NCBI GenBank assembly: GCA_002943765.1 | Contig: PQWQ01000006.1 | Span: 3,038,001 to 3,102,000 of the forward strand | Direction of reading: 5' to 3' | DNA length: 64,000 nt | Origin: Psoroptes ovis | Taxonomy: Eukaryota > Arthropoda > Arachnida > Sarcoptiformes > Psoroptidae | Shown here: positions 8,434-21,650 of the stretch, piece after piece | Layout: every line of letters starts with the position of its first letter | Numbering within the stretch: position 1 is the first letter of the stretch | The notes under the pieces: model-generated | Told to the model about the DNA's origin: nothing | Seen by the model: the letters and a program-made list of their open reading frames with translations, nothing else | Databases searched by the model: none | Made by a program: the position numbers and the translations under genes

Positions 8434-11308
8434 ATGGATACACCAAAACCTCCAGAAGGTTTGCAATTTGATTGTTTTTGCTTGAATGTTTACATGTTTC
8501 ATATACCAATCAAACATAGATTTAGAACTTCGTAATATCATTGATAAATTAGCTCAATTCGTTGCACGAAATGGACCGGATTTTGAACAAATGACCATGA
8601 ATAAGCAACATGGAAATCCAAAATTTATGTTTTTATTTGGCGGAGAATTCAACGCGTATTATCGTTATCGTGTTGCTGCCGAGCAACAACAGCTGCAACA
8701 ACCACAAACGTTTCATCAACATCCACCAGCATCACAACCTCAAATACCACCACCGACTCTTCCAATGCCTCCTGTTGGCAATAATAATTTCTTCCCTAAT
8801 CATCATCAATTACCATTACCGCCGATTCCATCATTTCCTCCTGTATCACAATCTCCATCATTCAATAATAATTTTATTCAACAACCGCCAGCACATCCTC
8901 ATGCATTTCATCCGCATCCTCATAATCCACCATCAATGCCACCACAGCCACCGCAACATTGTCCTCCTATTTTATTTCCTGGTTTGCCCGATGAACCTTT
9001 CCAATTTGGTCAAAAACCCGTTCCTAATTGGCAACCTCCTCCGATTCCGCCACCGCTGCCGCCTCAACCTCCACCACAATTGAAAACTCAACAAATCGGT
9101 CCTAATAATCTGCAATCAGTGCAAAAGAATGATTTTGAATCAGACAATCGATTGGACATTCAAATTAAACAATTAAATGATCACATAAAAGAATCAGAAA
9201 AAAATTTAAATGCGCAAAAAGAAGTAATAATGGGCATTGAAATGGAACAACAAATCAACGAAATGATCATCAAGCAATTAGATGATGAATTGAAACGAAT
9301 GTGTGAAGATTTTAACATAAATTTGAATGAATTTGATAAAATTCTTCAGCCAATCATCGATACTTGTCGAAAAGAATCGATTGCAAACGGAAAAATATGG
9401 ATATTTAATCACTGTAATAATGATGAACAATATGATGCAGTTGCTAAGCATCTTCTAAAAAGGGTTACTCGAACTAATGAATCATTTGATGGAAAACTTC
9501 ATATTATGTATTTGATAAATGATATATTCAATCATTGTATGAGGAAAAATGATAAAAAGTTGAAAACAGCCATCATCAACATTATTGTACCTGCATTTGC
9601 AACCGTCATGATAGATGCTAATGATGAACGAAAATTAAAAATGAATAAATTATTGAAAATTTGGGAAACAAATCAATATTTAGATGATGCATTGTTAGAG
9701 AAACTAAGGCAATCAAATCAATCATTAGATGATTATAAAATTGATTTGAGAAATAAATATCGAGAACAAATTAAATCTATCGAACAAAAACAAAGTGATA
9801 AATATAAGAAAATTGAAAAACAACATTTAGATTTTGTTGCACATGCTAATGAGCAAATCAAACAATTAAATTCACAAAAATCGATGAACAATATTCGACA
9901 ATCTCAATCATTTGAATCACCATCAAATGGAATTTTGCCATCCTCGTTACCAGTATCGAGTGGTATACCATTTGCACCGCCAACAGTAGTAAATAGTTTT
10001 GTGCATTCTACTTCACCGATATCATCGAATCTGATGTCACCATCACTTCCACCACCGCATCTTCCTTTACAAAGGTTACCGTTCCCGTCGCCATTTCATC
10101 CGCCACCACCGCAACATCATCCACCACATTTTTATCCTACAGCTAATAATTTTCAAATGTATCCTACAATTCCATCTTATGCATCAGCGATAATGCCATC
10201 ATCTCCACAAATTTTGTCCGATACGCTTCCTTCACAATCGAATGGGGCAAGACCATATTTTGAGAGTCCAGCTGCTTTGATGACAACATTAATCAAACTG
10301 GAAGATTTTGACTATAATCCTATTGATCCTAAATTGATTGAATTTCCAACTTTAGAGCCACCAACTGAACATTTGTTACAGGCATTAGATGCGTTTTATT
10401 CACCGCCAACGCATGAACATCCAAGAAATGCAGATGGTTGGGAAAAACTTGGGCTATATGAATTTTTCAAAAGAAAATCACAAGCTAGAAAAGAATATGA
10501 AATCAATGTTTTGGGACAAAAAGAAGACGATAATAAGAATAATGTTGATACTAAATCAATCAATGATCCTGATTCATCAAGTATATCGACTACTAATAAC
10601 AAAGATAAAGACAAAAAACATAAAGACAAAGACAAGCAAAATGACAAACATCAAAAAAATGAAAAAGCATCTACAAGTAAAAAATCATACAAAGAATTCA
10701 AAGAGAAAAGGTATTTTTTAAAATTAGTTCTTTTTGGATATTATTTATTCTTCTACAATTTTATCATATTTGAAGTCGATCACCATCTCATCATCGTAGT
10801 CGAAAACGATCTAGATCGAGATCAAGATCACGATCACCACATCGTAAAAGATCAAAAAGTCCTAAAAAATCTAGATCAAATAAATCATCAAGTAGATCAC
10901 GTAGTAAATCACCTGAATTTTCTAAAGTAAAAAATAATATCAATGACAATAGCAAGTATTCGAATGATAATAAAAATCCATTGATGACAAAAAGAATGAC
11001 ATGGTCAAGTAGTACCGGATTCACCATCAAAGATACAAGTATATATTTAAAATAGATTAAAATATAATTCAATTGAGTCATTATTGATTATTAATATTTA
11101 TAATTGATATTATTGCTAAAATTTCACAGAAACAGATCATACAAATGAAGGTCAATATGTTGGATTAGGTGTTGATAGTCATCATCATCATCATGAGAAA
11201 AAATCGCCCGATCCGTTTGAATCATTTCGCCGTAATAAAGGACAAGAATATATGCAACGGATTCGTGATGGTGGCTTCGCTGGAGCTAATGTTGTGAGAC
11301 GAGATTGA
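8434..11308 (+). CDS. CHERP: CHERP, U2 snRNP-associated SURP/CID splicing factor
   Basis: Nuclear spliceosome-associated protein (calcium homeostasis endoplasmic reticulum protein). Exons 8434-8458, 8520-10710, 10776-11038 and 11130-11308 join in phases 1, 2, 1 into 885 residues, close to the human length of about 916. The 25-nt first exon encodes MDTPKPPE and restores the family start before LELRNIIDKLAQFVARNGP. Domains in order: SURP/SWAP (about 10-60), a Pro/His-rich region (65-200), a coiled coil, an RNA polymerase II CTD-interacting domain (about 279-405, with FDGKLHIMYLINDIFNHC), a second Pro-rich region, then a Lys-rich and SR/RS-dipeptide region in exon 3. The end matches the family pattern YVGLGV...DPFESFRRNKGQ. 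The last intron has tandem acceptors 6 nt apart (11129 and 11135), both in frame. Confidence 0.93.
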
Positions 11309-12260
11309 ATGGCAATCAATGAAATATGAATTTTCCATATACTTCTTCATTATGCTCAAAAATATTTGTAATATAACACATTGTGTAATGATCATCATTT
11401 TATTTCTATTGTATTTAAAAAATACATTAAATCAATTATTGAATTAAGACAATGAAAAAAAGGTTTATTCATTTTTGACCGATTATGATCCTATATAAGA
11501 GAAACAAAACAGAAAAATTGAATGTGAATAATCAAGCGATTGACTAATTTTTGAAAAAAAATTTACTTAAAAAAAACTAACAGAAAAAAAATGAACAATT
11601 CAATCCTTTATATTTGATTGATAAATGGAGATCATTTGAAAAACAATTTCAAATTGATGATTATTATAATCAAACTTTTAGTTTCGAAATCATAATTATT
11701 AATCACAACATATCGATATCGTCTTGTAAAAATTTAAAACTTGTATGTGGTGGCCTCCATTCTTGAACATGAGTCATTTTAGCATTTTGTATGCCTTTAT
11801 TTATAATTGTTTTTTTTCAAAATTTGTTTAGAGTTTTTGTTCATCATGATTCACAGGTAATTTGAATAATGTAAAATAAGGTTATTTAAGTATTTTTTTA
11901 CGTATATTTTTGGTTTGATTGTTTATCGTTTTGTCGTTTGATCACCATCCAACACCAAACACCACCCACCATTAATTGAATATTGAATATAGAATAATAG
12001 GAAATAGATTTGATGACAGTTATTCATTTCGATAATAGAATTTTTGAGTGATAAAATGAAAAAAAGAGAAAAAACAAAAAAATAAAATTAGTATAATTGT
12101 TTGAAAATAATTACAATGAAAAAAATTTTGTTATTTTTAAATGAATAAATGAATAGGTTTAATAAATAATAATCGACTAGTGAAATACCTAAGTGAAAAA
12201 TATTTTTTTTTCTCGAAAGTAAAAATAAAACTGTTCAATTTATACATTAAAGATTTTGGA
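11309..12260. other. Intergenic between CHERP and PGAP6-like 3' ends
   Basis: A+T-rich DNA holding both 3' UTRs. The one coding-like stretch is the candidate minus-strand terminal exon at 11703-11794, described separately. I see nothing else. Confidence 0.5.
11703..11794 (-). CDS. Candidate alternative terminal exon of the PGAP6-like gene
   Basis: On the minus strand, AG at 11796-11795 opens a 92-nt frame encoding about 30 residues that include MTHVQEWRPPH and KFLQDDIDML and then a stop. The amino acid mix (Trp, Pro, His, acidic end) is unlike the translated A+T-rich filler around it. It fits in phase with an upstream GTGAAG donor inside the last PGAP6-like exon (exon then 12398-12618, phase 1). 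Splicing that way gives 1199 residues with this tail instead of a His/Gln-rich one. It could also be the last exon of a separate gene whose other exons I cannot see. The donor is not strong and there is no transcript evidence. Confidence 0.35.
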
Positions 12261-15200
12261 TCAATAGGTTTTGGTTATTTGTTGTGTTTGTTGTTGTTGG
12301 TGTTGTTGTTGAGCATCAATGGAAATATTCATATGATGATGGTGTTGGTGTTGGTGATGGGGATGCTGTGTACGAGCCAAATGTGATTTTTCTTCACCGA
12401 TTAGCTCATAATAGGTTTCAGGATTATTAGTTGTATTTGCTGTATTTTTAGATGATGTACCTTTACCGCTTCCGCCTGCTCCTGTTGAGCTTCCAGATGA
12501 GCTAAGAAAATGGACATTCTCATCATCATCATCGTCGTTATCGTTATCGGGCGGATTTTGTTTCGGCATCGATGATATTGCTAAAAATAGTGCCAGTGCA
12601 ACAATACCATGCCAAACGCTAGTAAAAATCAAGAGAACATTTTCATTTTAAATAAGAAAAAGAACAATAGTCAATTAATTACCTATGTGTAATGGGATAA
12701 TTTTCTTGCGTTTCTAAAAATGCATAAATTATCAAGCCAACTATTGTCAATATGAATGCTGGACATATTGAGAATATCCAACATCGAATCGGTGGATAAC
12801 AGGTTTTACGACAGCAACGTGAACACTATGATAATTTGTGTAACAATGATTATTAATTATTTTCTATTGAAATTTCAATGTCAAAAATTTAATTTACCCA
12901 GCAACAAAACATTAACAATGCAGCCAAACTAGTCGGTATTACAAATGTCCATAAACTTGTATGATCATTCTGTGTGATCAATGCAATCAAAATTGCTCCC
13001 ATTAAATGAAAAAATGATTTACATCCAGGTGATAGACAAGCTAATGTTAATAATGTGACAAAAAATGATAATATTGCCGTGTAAAAATCAGCAAATTGTA
13101 GTAAACCAATATTAAATACACAATATGATTGTGAAAAATCACTATCGCAAGCATGATATAACTATTTGTAAAAAAATGAAATTGTAAAATATTTTTGAAA
13201 AACATTATTTTTTTAGTTCAATCCGGAATCTGGAGAAAATATTCATGATTATTATAATACGCACTGCTGATGAGATCATTGTGATGAAATATATAGCTGA
13301 TTCAGTGAAATAATGGCGAAACGCTGCTAATAATATTGCTGGAATGAATGCTGTATTACTAATTGTTAATATAAGAAAATTTGTTAGCAATTTTTGTTCG
13401 GATAATGCTTCACTACCATCATTACAAATCAGTCCTTTCCATCCTTGATGTGGAAATAAATCGATTCAACAATAAATCAAAATTCAAATCGGAAGTACTC
13501 ACCAGCACGACATGTACATGTGGAATAAAGTATACCATTATTCAAATATTGTTGACATTTTCCATTATTCAAACATCGTGAATTCAAACATGGCGATGAA
13601 TGTATATCGATCATTATCGATGTTCTATTCAAATAATCACAGCTTACAGTACTAAAATCCATGTTCATTAATGATGCCAAATCCTCAATATCATCATCAT
13701 TGCTATAACATCTTGTTAAAACCGAAATAAACCATAAACCAGACTGCGGATATGGTATTATCAGTGATTGTATTGAACTGCCCATGGTTGTAAAATTTGC
13801 TTGTGATGTATTCGATATTAAATAACCATAACAATGTTCATCGAATTTGATGCCATTCGTTGATAATGATAGTGGTGGCAATCGATTGTGTGTTAAACAA
13901 AGAATTGCTGTCACATTTTGTTGAGAATGTGTTGTCCATGGAGATATAGCGAAATCTATTTCAAGATTTCCACCGATATCATATTGAGGTATTATAGAAA
14001 AATTAAACAATGTAAAACGATCATTTTCTATTTCGATATAATTCATTTGATTCAAATCAAATGTTTGATTTTTAGTTTTTGGATCATTAGACTCATCACT
14101 TATATCATCATTATCAGTGGCAAAAATGGATGGAATATAGCGAAATGTAAATGGTTCAAAACTTTGGTATCTAGTCAAATTATAAATGGAAAATGTTGTC
14201 ATATTAATCATATCGTCTTCATCTAATGTTGAAATAATTTTCAACGGATCGAATTGGCATTGTTTTTCACGATTACGTTGTCGATTTCTATTTTTTTGCT
14301 TTTTTAGTCGTCTTTCTTCTTTGTTCATTTTTTTATTATCTTGCTTTTTTCGATTATCTGATCGATCAGCTGATCGTTTAATTATTTTATTGTCATTTTT
14401 AATATTGTCGGTTGGCACATCAATAAAATCATCATTATATTCAATCGATGAATCATAATTGTTATTATTAATTATCGATATAGTTGATGTTTTATCATTG
14501 TTAATACCCGTATTTAAATTATCGATTTGTTCATCATAAGATGATAATGTTGTGCTGATAGCTGATGACTTTACATTTTTCAATTCATTATGAACATTGT
14601 AATTGACTAAATGATTGGAAAGTTGATTGCTTGAAAGATAATTCACTTTTGAATTATCATTTACAATCGTTGTTTCATCTTTGTTTTTCGTTATAAAATT
14701 GAAATTATGCAATTGCGGCATTTCATTGTTATTAGATTTAATTGTAGTTGCTGCTGTTGTATGTGAATTTTGTTGATGTTCTTGTTGTTGTTGATGTTGT
14801 TGAGGCGGCAACGGTTGATTATTTTGGCTGGCAGCCATTTGACAATTTTGATCATTAAAAAAATTATAGAGGAATGCGTCTTGACCGGCAAGAACTTGTA
14901 TAGTAAAATTAATTGTACCAAACATTAATTTTGTTCGAAATTGATCGTTAAATATTGTTCTATGAAAATGATTATGATTATTATCATTACTATGGATACT
15001 GTCATTACTATGAATATTGATTGTTGATAAAATCTGTACATAATTCCATTGATCCGGAACAAAAGTTGGCAAATCTATAATACATTTGTCATTTGTGATT
15101 TCAACATTCGATTGATTTGTATGACAATTGAATGAATAATCATTATTTGTTCTGTTTGGCAGTGCAAGAGATCGAAAATTAATTTCTAATGGACATGTCA

Positions 15201-16272
15201 TATTCCATGATGATGCTAATGATGAATTTGAATCATGTTGCATTGAATCACCATTATTCATAATCATTGAAGATTGATATGAAGGTGATTGATTCGATAA
15301 TTGATGATGTCTAATATTTGTTATTGGCTGTGATGGCCGAAATTGACAATTGGTTATTACAATTTTGACACCAAATGATTCTTGAAGATTTGTGAAAAAT
15401 TTATAGAAAAGCTCTGGATGAGTATTATGTTGATCAATAATCAATGATTGTTTCAGTGAAATAGAATGAGATGGTGTCAATACAGTTACATGATTCATTT
15501 TGGGGCCATTCAATGATACACTAGATTTTAATTGATAAATGCATTCACGTTCTAAACCTTTTTGTAATATTTTATCATTAGTTTTATTAATGAATGCTAT
15601 GCCATACCAATCCCCAGGTAATGGATTAGTCAGATTGAATTCGACGATTTTTCCATCAGTTTTCAAATCAATAACGAATTGATCGGTTTGATTTTTGAAT
15701 ACAAAATTTTCTGGTATCGTTGCATTTTTCAACGATAAAAGTGGCAATGAACCCCAGCGTAAATAAAATTTTACATTCAGTGGTTTACGACATGCATTAC
15801 TTAATATTGATCTATAAAATTTTTTCACTTTATCCGTATAGATTGTCATTTTTGTCGTATTGATCCATTTCGGTAATTTCGATGTCCAATGATCATCGGC
15901 TAATACAACTGTTTCATTTAAATTTTTAGATAAATGTGTCAAATTTTTTGATGGCTGAAAATAATGAGAATTTCGCCATATTGTCGTATTTATTGGCTGA
16001 TTTGATTGTGATGCATTAAAAGAAAATATTGCATTTGTTGTTTCCAACGGTATTTGAAAACGAAATAATTGTCCGTCTTTATATGAACGTAATGGATTTA
16101 ATTTTCTTGTCAGTTGTATTTGATTATTCCATTCTGTGGTATCGAGAAAAATTTGAATATTTAGAATAGTATCAATCAATTATTAATAATAATATAGCTT
16201 ACCGAATGTTTGTATTGATGAAATAGTATATAAAACTAACATCAATATATAACTGTTAATATTTTGAGCCAT
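12261..16272 (-). CDS. PGAP6: PGAP6/TMEM8A-like GPI-anchor phospholipase (CREST family)
   Basis: Family members are membrane enzymes that trim GPI-anchored proteins. Six exons: 16203-16272, 13503-16133, 13265-13443, 12898-13161, 12683-12825 and 12261-12618, joining in phases 1, 1, 0, 0, 2 into about 1214 residues (human about 770). Exon 1 is a signal peptide. The large ectodomain begins RSYKDGQLFRFQIP as in the family, has many N-glycosylation sites, and ends in an EGF module (CLNSRCLNNGKC...CTCRAGWKGLIC) split between exons 2 and 3. The membrane part has seven hydrophobic segments and the CREST residues: the TMISS serines, YHACD, FADF and HSVWH. Odd parts are long Asn/Ser/Gln inserts, a strongly basic stretch around 14258-14390, and a His/Gln-rich tail. 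Confidence 0.9.
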
Positions 16273-19200
16273 TTTTTTATTAATTTTAATATTTTTATCT
16301 TTTCAATATCATTTGGATTGACAAAATTTTTCTTTTTATTGAATATAAAATTTGACAGAAATTGAGCAAATTTACAAAATCGACACAAAGCAAAACTGCA
16401 TTATCGATAAATGAAAATCGATGATGATGATGATGATCACATCTTGAAGTTGAATAAAAATTTTCTTTTCGGCAAATTTCAGCGACCAAAGACTTTCTAT
16501 GAATTGGGCTGAATTGATAATTGGAACATCGAAAAAAATAAGAAAAATGAAAATGAAATTATATACGCCACCTAACGTATCAAACAATTTTTTCCATTTA
16601 TCTTTTATGGTCCCATACAATATAGCCGAATAATATACAATCGAGAAGAACCGATAATAATGAAAATGAAAACTGCTACAAATTTTTAAATTTGATAAAG
16701 TTCATATCTATCAATTGTTTGCTGTTGTTTTTCCATTATATTTAGTCTTTTACTGTTGTTGTTGTCGTTTGAATTTGCTCAGATAAAAATTTTTAGCTTC
16801 AGCTTCCATTCTGGGTGATGTATCGTTCATTATTTGTAAATAGAATCAGAAATAGAATTTCAAAATTGAAATCAAAATGAATGAATACACGAATGGATGC
16901 ATGAATTCTGATATCTAAACGGTTTTAGCAGCAATATATATTTTTGGGTGAGATGGATGCATGGGAGATGATCGGTTTCTATGGATATAACCATCATCAT
17001 CATCATCGTTTCGTTTCATTCATTTTATAACATAAACCGACAGCCAAACCATAGTTCATTGCTCTTCGATATTTTTTTCAGTTTTATTGGTTTTGACCAG
17101 GAAAACACGAAAAAATGGGCCGTATTTTTTACCATTGTTCAATAAATCATTATATAGAAAGGAGAGATGTATGTCGGCTATTGATTTTTATTTCATTCAT
17201 TCATATATGGATGCGGATCACATTTGTTTAAATTCATTTTTTTTTTTTTTTGTTTTTTCATTCGGGTCCAAATTCAATTTTTTTACTTATTTTCGGACGA
17301 AATTGTCGGCACATATATACAATTTGGCCCGAATTTCGGCCATCTTACCAGCTCTGATTGGAATTATGAATTCTTTGAACTTTTCATTTAATTCATTTTG
17401 CTCATGCTTCTTATGCGGGGTATTTTAAGGAAAATGTAAATTTTATAATTTAAAATTATAATTAATGTTATTAATCCTCATAGACATACCCAAAGGATAA
17501 TTAATTCCTATGAATCTTATAACACTTAAGAAATTCAAAATTTCGGTATTTTCAATTAGTTTTTTCCATTGGCCATAGATTGCAGCATTTGCTTCAATTT
17601 TTATTTGAATTTCAAATTTTTCAAAATTTGAATAATTCATGTTTCATTTTTCAAAGTTTCAGTGAACTAATTTAGAATAGAAAAATTGCGAAAAAATCAA
17701 AGCATAGCCTCTTAGCATAGCACCGCCATCACATGAAGCCATTAAGGTCCATATTATTTGCTGTCATTTCATTATTTCTTTTGCCATCAGTGTTTGCACA
17801 TTAAAATATTGAAATGTTCAAGGCAAACAACAAAATATTAAAGCAAAATATATCATAGAAAAATGAATAAATAAATGCTTGCGTACGAGAACATTTCGTC
17901 TGTATTTATTGATAACATGTCCCAAGGACCTTGCAAATATTTGGTTTTTTTAAATAACAGCAAAGCGAGCAAATAATGAGAAAATTTGATATGAATGTGC
18001 ACACAGGTCCATGATTTCTGATACTTGTAACAATACCAATCAAACAAAGCAAAGCACCCATAACCCAAAGTCTTTCTTGCTTATGGACTTAGCAACCATA
18101 GTAAGCGCACACATGTTTTCAATTTTGTGATTAAGTATACACAGAAAAAAATGAAAAAATAAAATCAAAATCGATCCAAAGGAGGGAGAGTGGTACAATG
18201 GATTGGACAAATAAATGCACAGATATGCAAATTCATATGCTCATGTATTAATATGATAAATAAAGAAATTAAGCTAGCTGCTCGTGTTTATTTCGATATA
18301 AAATTTAGTAAAATGAACCTGAATACCCAAAAAAAAATTGTAATAATTTTCTTTTGAGTTGACCATCTTATGAGACATGAATGTGTTGTGTGTCAGTGAA
18401 TATGTGGTGCATATAATACAAAATCAAAGCAATAACAACTATTAAACACATAGTCAAATAGTATTGAAGCCAAATTCAATAGAATTTATTGATATTAATG
18501 ATGATAATAATGATAATTTTACCATGGTTATATGTAGTGTGTGTGGTTAAGGTTATTTTATTATATTGTTAAAGCTTAAAATATATTTGTTGCTCTGGTG
18601 TGGTCAAATAGTATCAACAACAACAACTGCATCGATAACAATTATAAGCGAAATTTTTTTTTCCCTTATATCAACACACATATCACCATTCGCTTATACA
18701 AAAGTTGAAAGAAAATATTTTCCAGCAAAAACAAGAAGAAAAATTTCACATATACAAATACAAACGTTACGATTCTTTTCTTTCTTTGACCAAATGGTGC
18801 TAAATATTCATCTTTTTTTTCCCTGTAGATGATGAAAGAAGATCAGCATAATATCACCACCACAAGCAACAGGTAGCAGCAACAAAAATGAAAAATATTT
18901 GTTTTAAACCATTTGAACATTTGTGTGATCATCTTTTTCTGGAGTTTTCAAACATTCTTTGGGTTCCAAAAAAATTCAAATTGATTTGTGTTATGAATTA
19001 GTGCATATTATTAGACCATCATTAGTTCTTCTCAAAATCATGGTTGCTTGCTTGAATGGCAATAATTTTATGTGTTTATACATATTTAATAATAAATTAA
19101 ACTAAAATATTAATAAGTTCATTCGTTAATCTCAAAAATTCTTGTATCATTCATTAAAATAAACATCGATCATCATCATCATCATCATCAAGATCGTAAA

Positions 19201-19943
19201 CATTCAAGAAAAATATAAGAGAAGAATACAACAACAACAACAACATAAATAATCAGGAGAGAACCGACAACATGGATTTATTACACGTATTTTACGTTAA
19301 AATGGCCGACCACTACTAAAACATCTTCGTTCATAAAAAAATTAAAAAAACAAAAGCAACAATAACAAATCAAAAAATCAAGAAGACGAAGAAATAAACA
19401 TCTTGTAGAAACTTGCATCTTGTTGTTGTTGTTGTTGTTTGGCTGAATGTTGTCCACCAAAAAAAACTATTAAATTATTCGACTAACTAACAAACAAACA
19501 ACAACAACAAAGAAGGTAAACTCGTTTTTGTTTATTCGATCAATTTGAATCAACAAACGAAGAAAAAAAACATAACAAACAACTACGAAGACATCGACAT
19601 CAACAACTATACACTATTCTGTTGATTCATGATTGTGAATGTGAATGAATAAGTGTGTTTTCCCCATTTTATTTCGGAATTTTTTTTGCTGTTGAATTTC
19701 AAATATTCAATCAATAGAATAGTCGAATTATTGTTTTCATTGTAATTGTATCAAAATTCAACGAAACCTTTGACACTTGTTGCATATTACAAGTGTTTTT
19801 TCTTTATGAATCGTTGATTTTTTTTTCTTTTTTGATTGTGAATTTATCCACATAAAATCAATAAAGGTATGTATTCAATATTTTCCAATATTCAGTCCAA
19901 AATTGAATCATTTGTTAATTTTATTGCTTAGAATTCATTCAAA
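16273..19943. other. Intergenic and 5' region, PGAP6-like to Yorkie
   Basis: About 3.7 kb between divergent genes, with only small chance-type open frames. An AGRTGGC-type element lies at 16566-16575 (TTAGGTGGCG on the minus strand, about 300 bp before the PGAP6-like ATG), and GGCCATCTTA, a YY1-like match, lies at about 17339-17348. From about 19150 the DNA is rich in CAA and CAT repeats and probably contains the Yorkie 5' UTR exon, which would end at 19865 before a 66-bp intron (GTATGT to TTAG, 19866-19931). Confidence 0.5.
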
Positions 19944-21650
19944 ATGCATTTGAAACCTGATTCTGAATCTTCATCAACAAATCATTTGAACAATAATAAT
20001 GATAACAGCAGTAATAGCATTAATAATAATGGAAATGCTATTGTACGTGTAGATACAGCCGCTGATGAAGGTTTAGATGAATTATTCAAGGCCGTCATGA
20101 GCCCAAATGATGGTCAATCACGATTGCCACAGCAAGTACCGATGAGACAACGTCGTTTGCCACCATCATTTTTTCGTCCACCATCAGCTGCTTCATCGAC
20201 AAATTCCTTAGCATCAGGAAGTCATTCCAGAGAATCATCACTAGATGGTGGTTATCAATCACAAGGACAGACGCCAATCACACCAAATGCAAATGGAGGT
20301 GTTGGCAGCACAAATAAAATCAATGACACAACGCTGATTGGGTATAATGCGGCAAATAGCTTGGCTATTATTCATCCAAGAGCTAATTCATCACCAGCTG
20401 CATTACCTCCGGCTGCATTGAATACTGGTAGTTCATCAACTTCATTCAATGAACAAGGTGGTTTTGGCTCTAATGAGTTAAAATCATCCGATTCTACAAC
20501 AAATCAAATATCACATTATCGTCAAATGAGTTATGATTTAGATCAAATTCGTTTGCCTGATGGTTGGGAAATGTCTTATACTGCTAGTGGTGAACGTTAT
20601 TTTTTGAATCACAAAGAAAAAACTACGACATGGGAAGATCCACGTAAAAAGATTGTTGAAGAAATGTTGCGCCGTTCAACACCACCACCACCTGCTCCAA
20701 CACAACCAATTATTCAATCATCGGCAACAGTGCCAAATGTCCCATTACAATCGTCTAATCAAGCAGTCGCATCAAACGTCGTGCTAAATAATGCCAGTGA
20801 TCAAGAGCATCTTTCATACATTGATCCATCAATTGTTCCATTGCCAGAAGGATGGGAACAGGCTCAAACGTCTTCCGGTGACATATATTTTATCAGTCAC
20901 ATTGATCAAACAACAACCTGGTTTCATCCAAGCATACCTAGAAATTTACAAATGAAACGTATTCAACAACAAAGTTGTTCAATACAACCACCACCGTTTC
21001 AGAATAATACAAATTTACCACCAGAATTGGTTGTGGCATTGAAAAATATGAATACATCATGTCAAACACCATCAACAGTGAATGCTGTCAATACAGCTCA
21101 AAATCCATTAGAAATGGCATTGAAATCACAACAAAATCAACATTTACGTGATCTAGAATTAGAACGAGAACGTATGAAACAGCGTCAAGAAGAATTGTTA
21201 CAAAGTTCACTACTAAATAGTACTGCTTCAAATTTAATGCTTTCATCATCTAATGATCAAACAACAGCATCATCATTTTTACAGCTACAAAATGAATGTC
21301 ATTCTAGACAAGAAAGTATCGATTCTGGACTTGATATTGGAAATTCAAGTAATTTTTCAATTCAACCACATACAGTTGATGATTTTCTTCGTATGTCTAA
21401 CCAACAAACATCAACAACAACACCATCAACATCTACAGGTACTGTACAACCACAACAACAAACATCAACAAATCAAACAAATAATACTGCAACAATATCG
21501 GATGATATTGCATTTGAAAATATGCAAATATCTGGATTAGATTTAGATTCAGAATCAATGGATTTTATGCAAGGTCTTGATATGGATTTACTGTCGAATG
21601 TTGAAGAATTATTAAATTCGAATAAAGATAATATTATGACATGGCTGTAA
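19944..21650 (+). CDS. yki: Yorkie/YAP transcriptional co-activator of the Hippo pathway
   Basis: Partner of TEAD/Scalloped and output of the Hippo pathway, held in the cytoplasm when phosphorylated by Warts/LATS. One coding exon, 568 residues; a 5' UTR intron ends 12 nt before the ATG. Order: TEAD-binding region with LDELFKAVM (about 43) and RRLPPSFFRPP; Warts-type sites H-x-R-x-x-S at H94 (HSRESS), H144 (HPRANSSPAAL, the YAP S127 site) and H453 (HSRQES); WW1 at about 204-236 (LPDGWEM...TTTWEDP); WW2 at about 300-332 (LPEGWEQ...TTTWFHP); a coiled coil (LRDLELERERMKQRQEEL); and an acidic activation region. The H453 site runs into SIDSGLDIG, matching the YAP phosphodegron region. The last residues, MTWL, match the YAP PDZ-binding end FLTWL. 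Confidence 0.96.
   Translation: MHLKPDSESSSTNHLNNNNDNSSNSINNNGNAIVRVDTAADEGLDELFKAVMSPNDGQSRLPQQVPMRQRRLPPSFFRPPSAASSTNSLASGSHSRESSLDGGYQSQGQTPITPNANGGVGSTNKINDTTLIGYNAANSLAIIHPRANSSPAALPPAALNTGSSSTSFNEQGGFGSNELKSSDSTTNQISHYRQMSYDLDQIRLPDGWEMSYTASGERYFLNHKEKTTTWEDPRKKIVEEMLRRSTPPPPAPTQPIIQSSATVPNVPLQSSNQAVASNVVLNNASDQEHLSYIDPSIVPLPEGWEQAQTSSGDIYFISHIDQTTTWFHPSIPRNLQMKRIQQQSCSIQPPPFQNNTNLPPELVVALKNMNTSCQTPSTVNAVNTAQNPLEMALKSQQNQHLRDLELERERMKQRQEELLQSSLLNSTASNLMLSSSNDQTTASSFLQLQNECHSRQESIDSGLDIGNSSNFSIQPHTVDDFLRMSNQQTSTTTPSTSTGTVQPQQQTSTNQTNNTATISDDIAFENMQISGLDLDSESMDFMQGLDMDLLSNVEELLNSNKDNIMTWL

Noticed and set aside
17087..17428. Plus-strand open frame of 113 codons upstream of Yorkie
   Set aside because: Phe-rich translation of T-rich DNA, with no motif or splice support.
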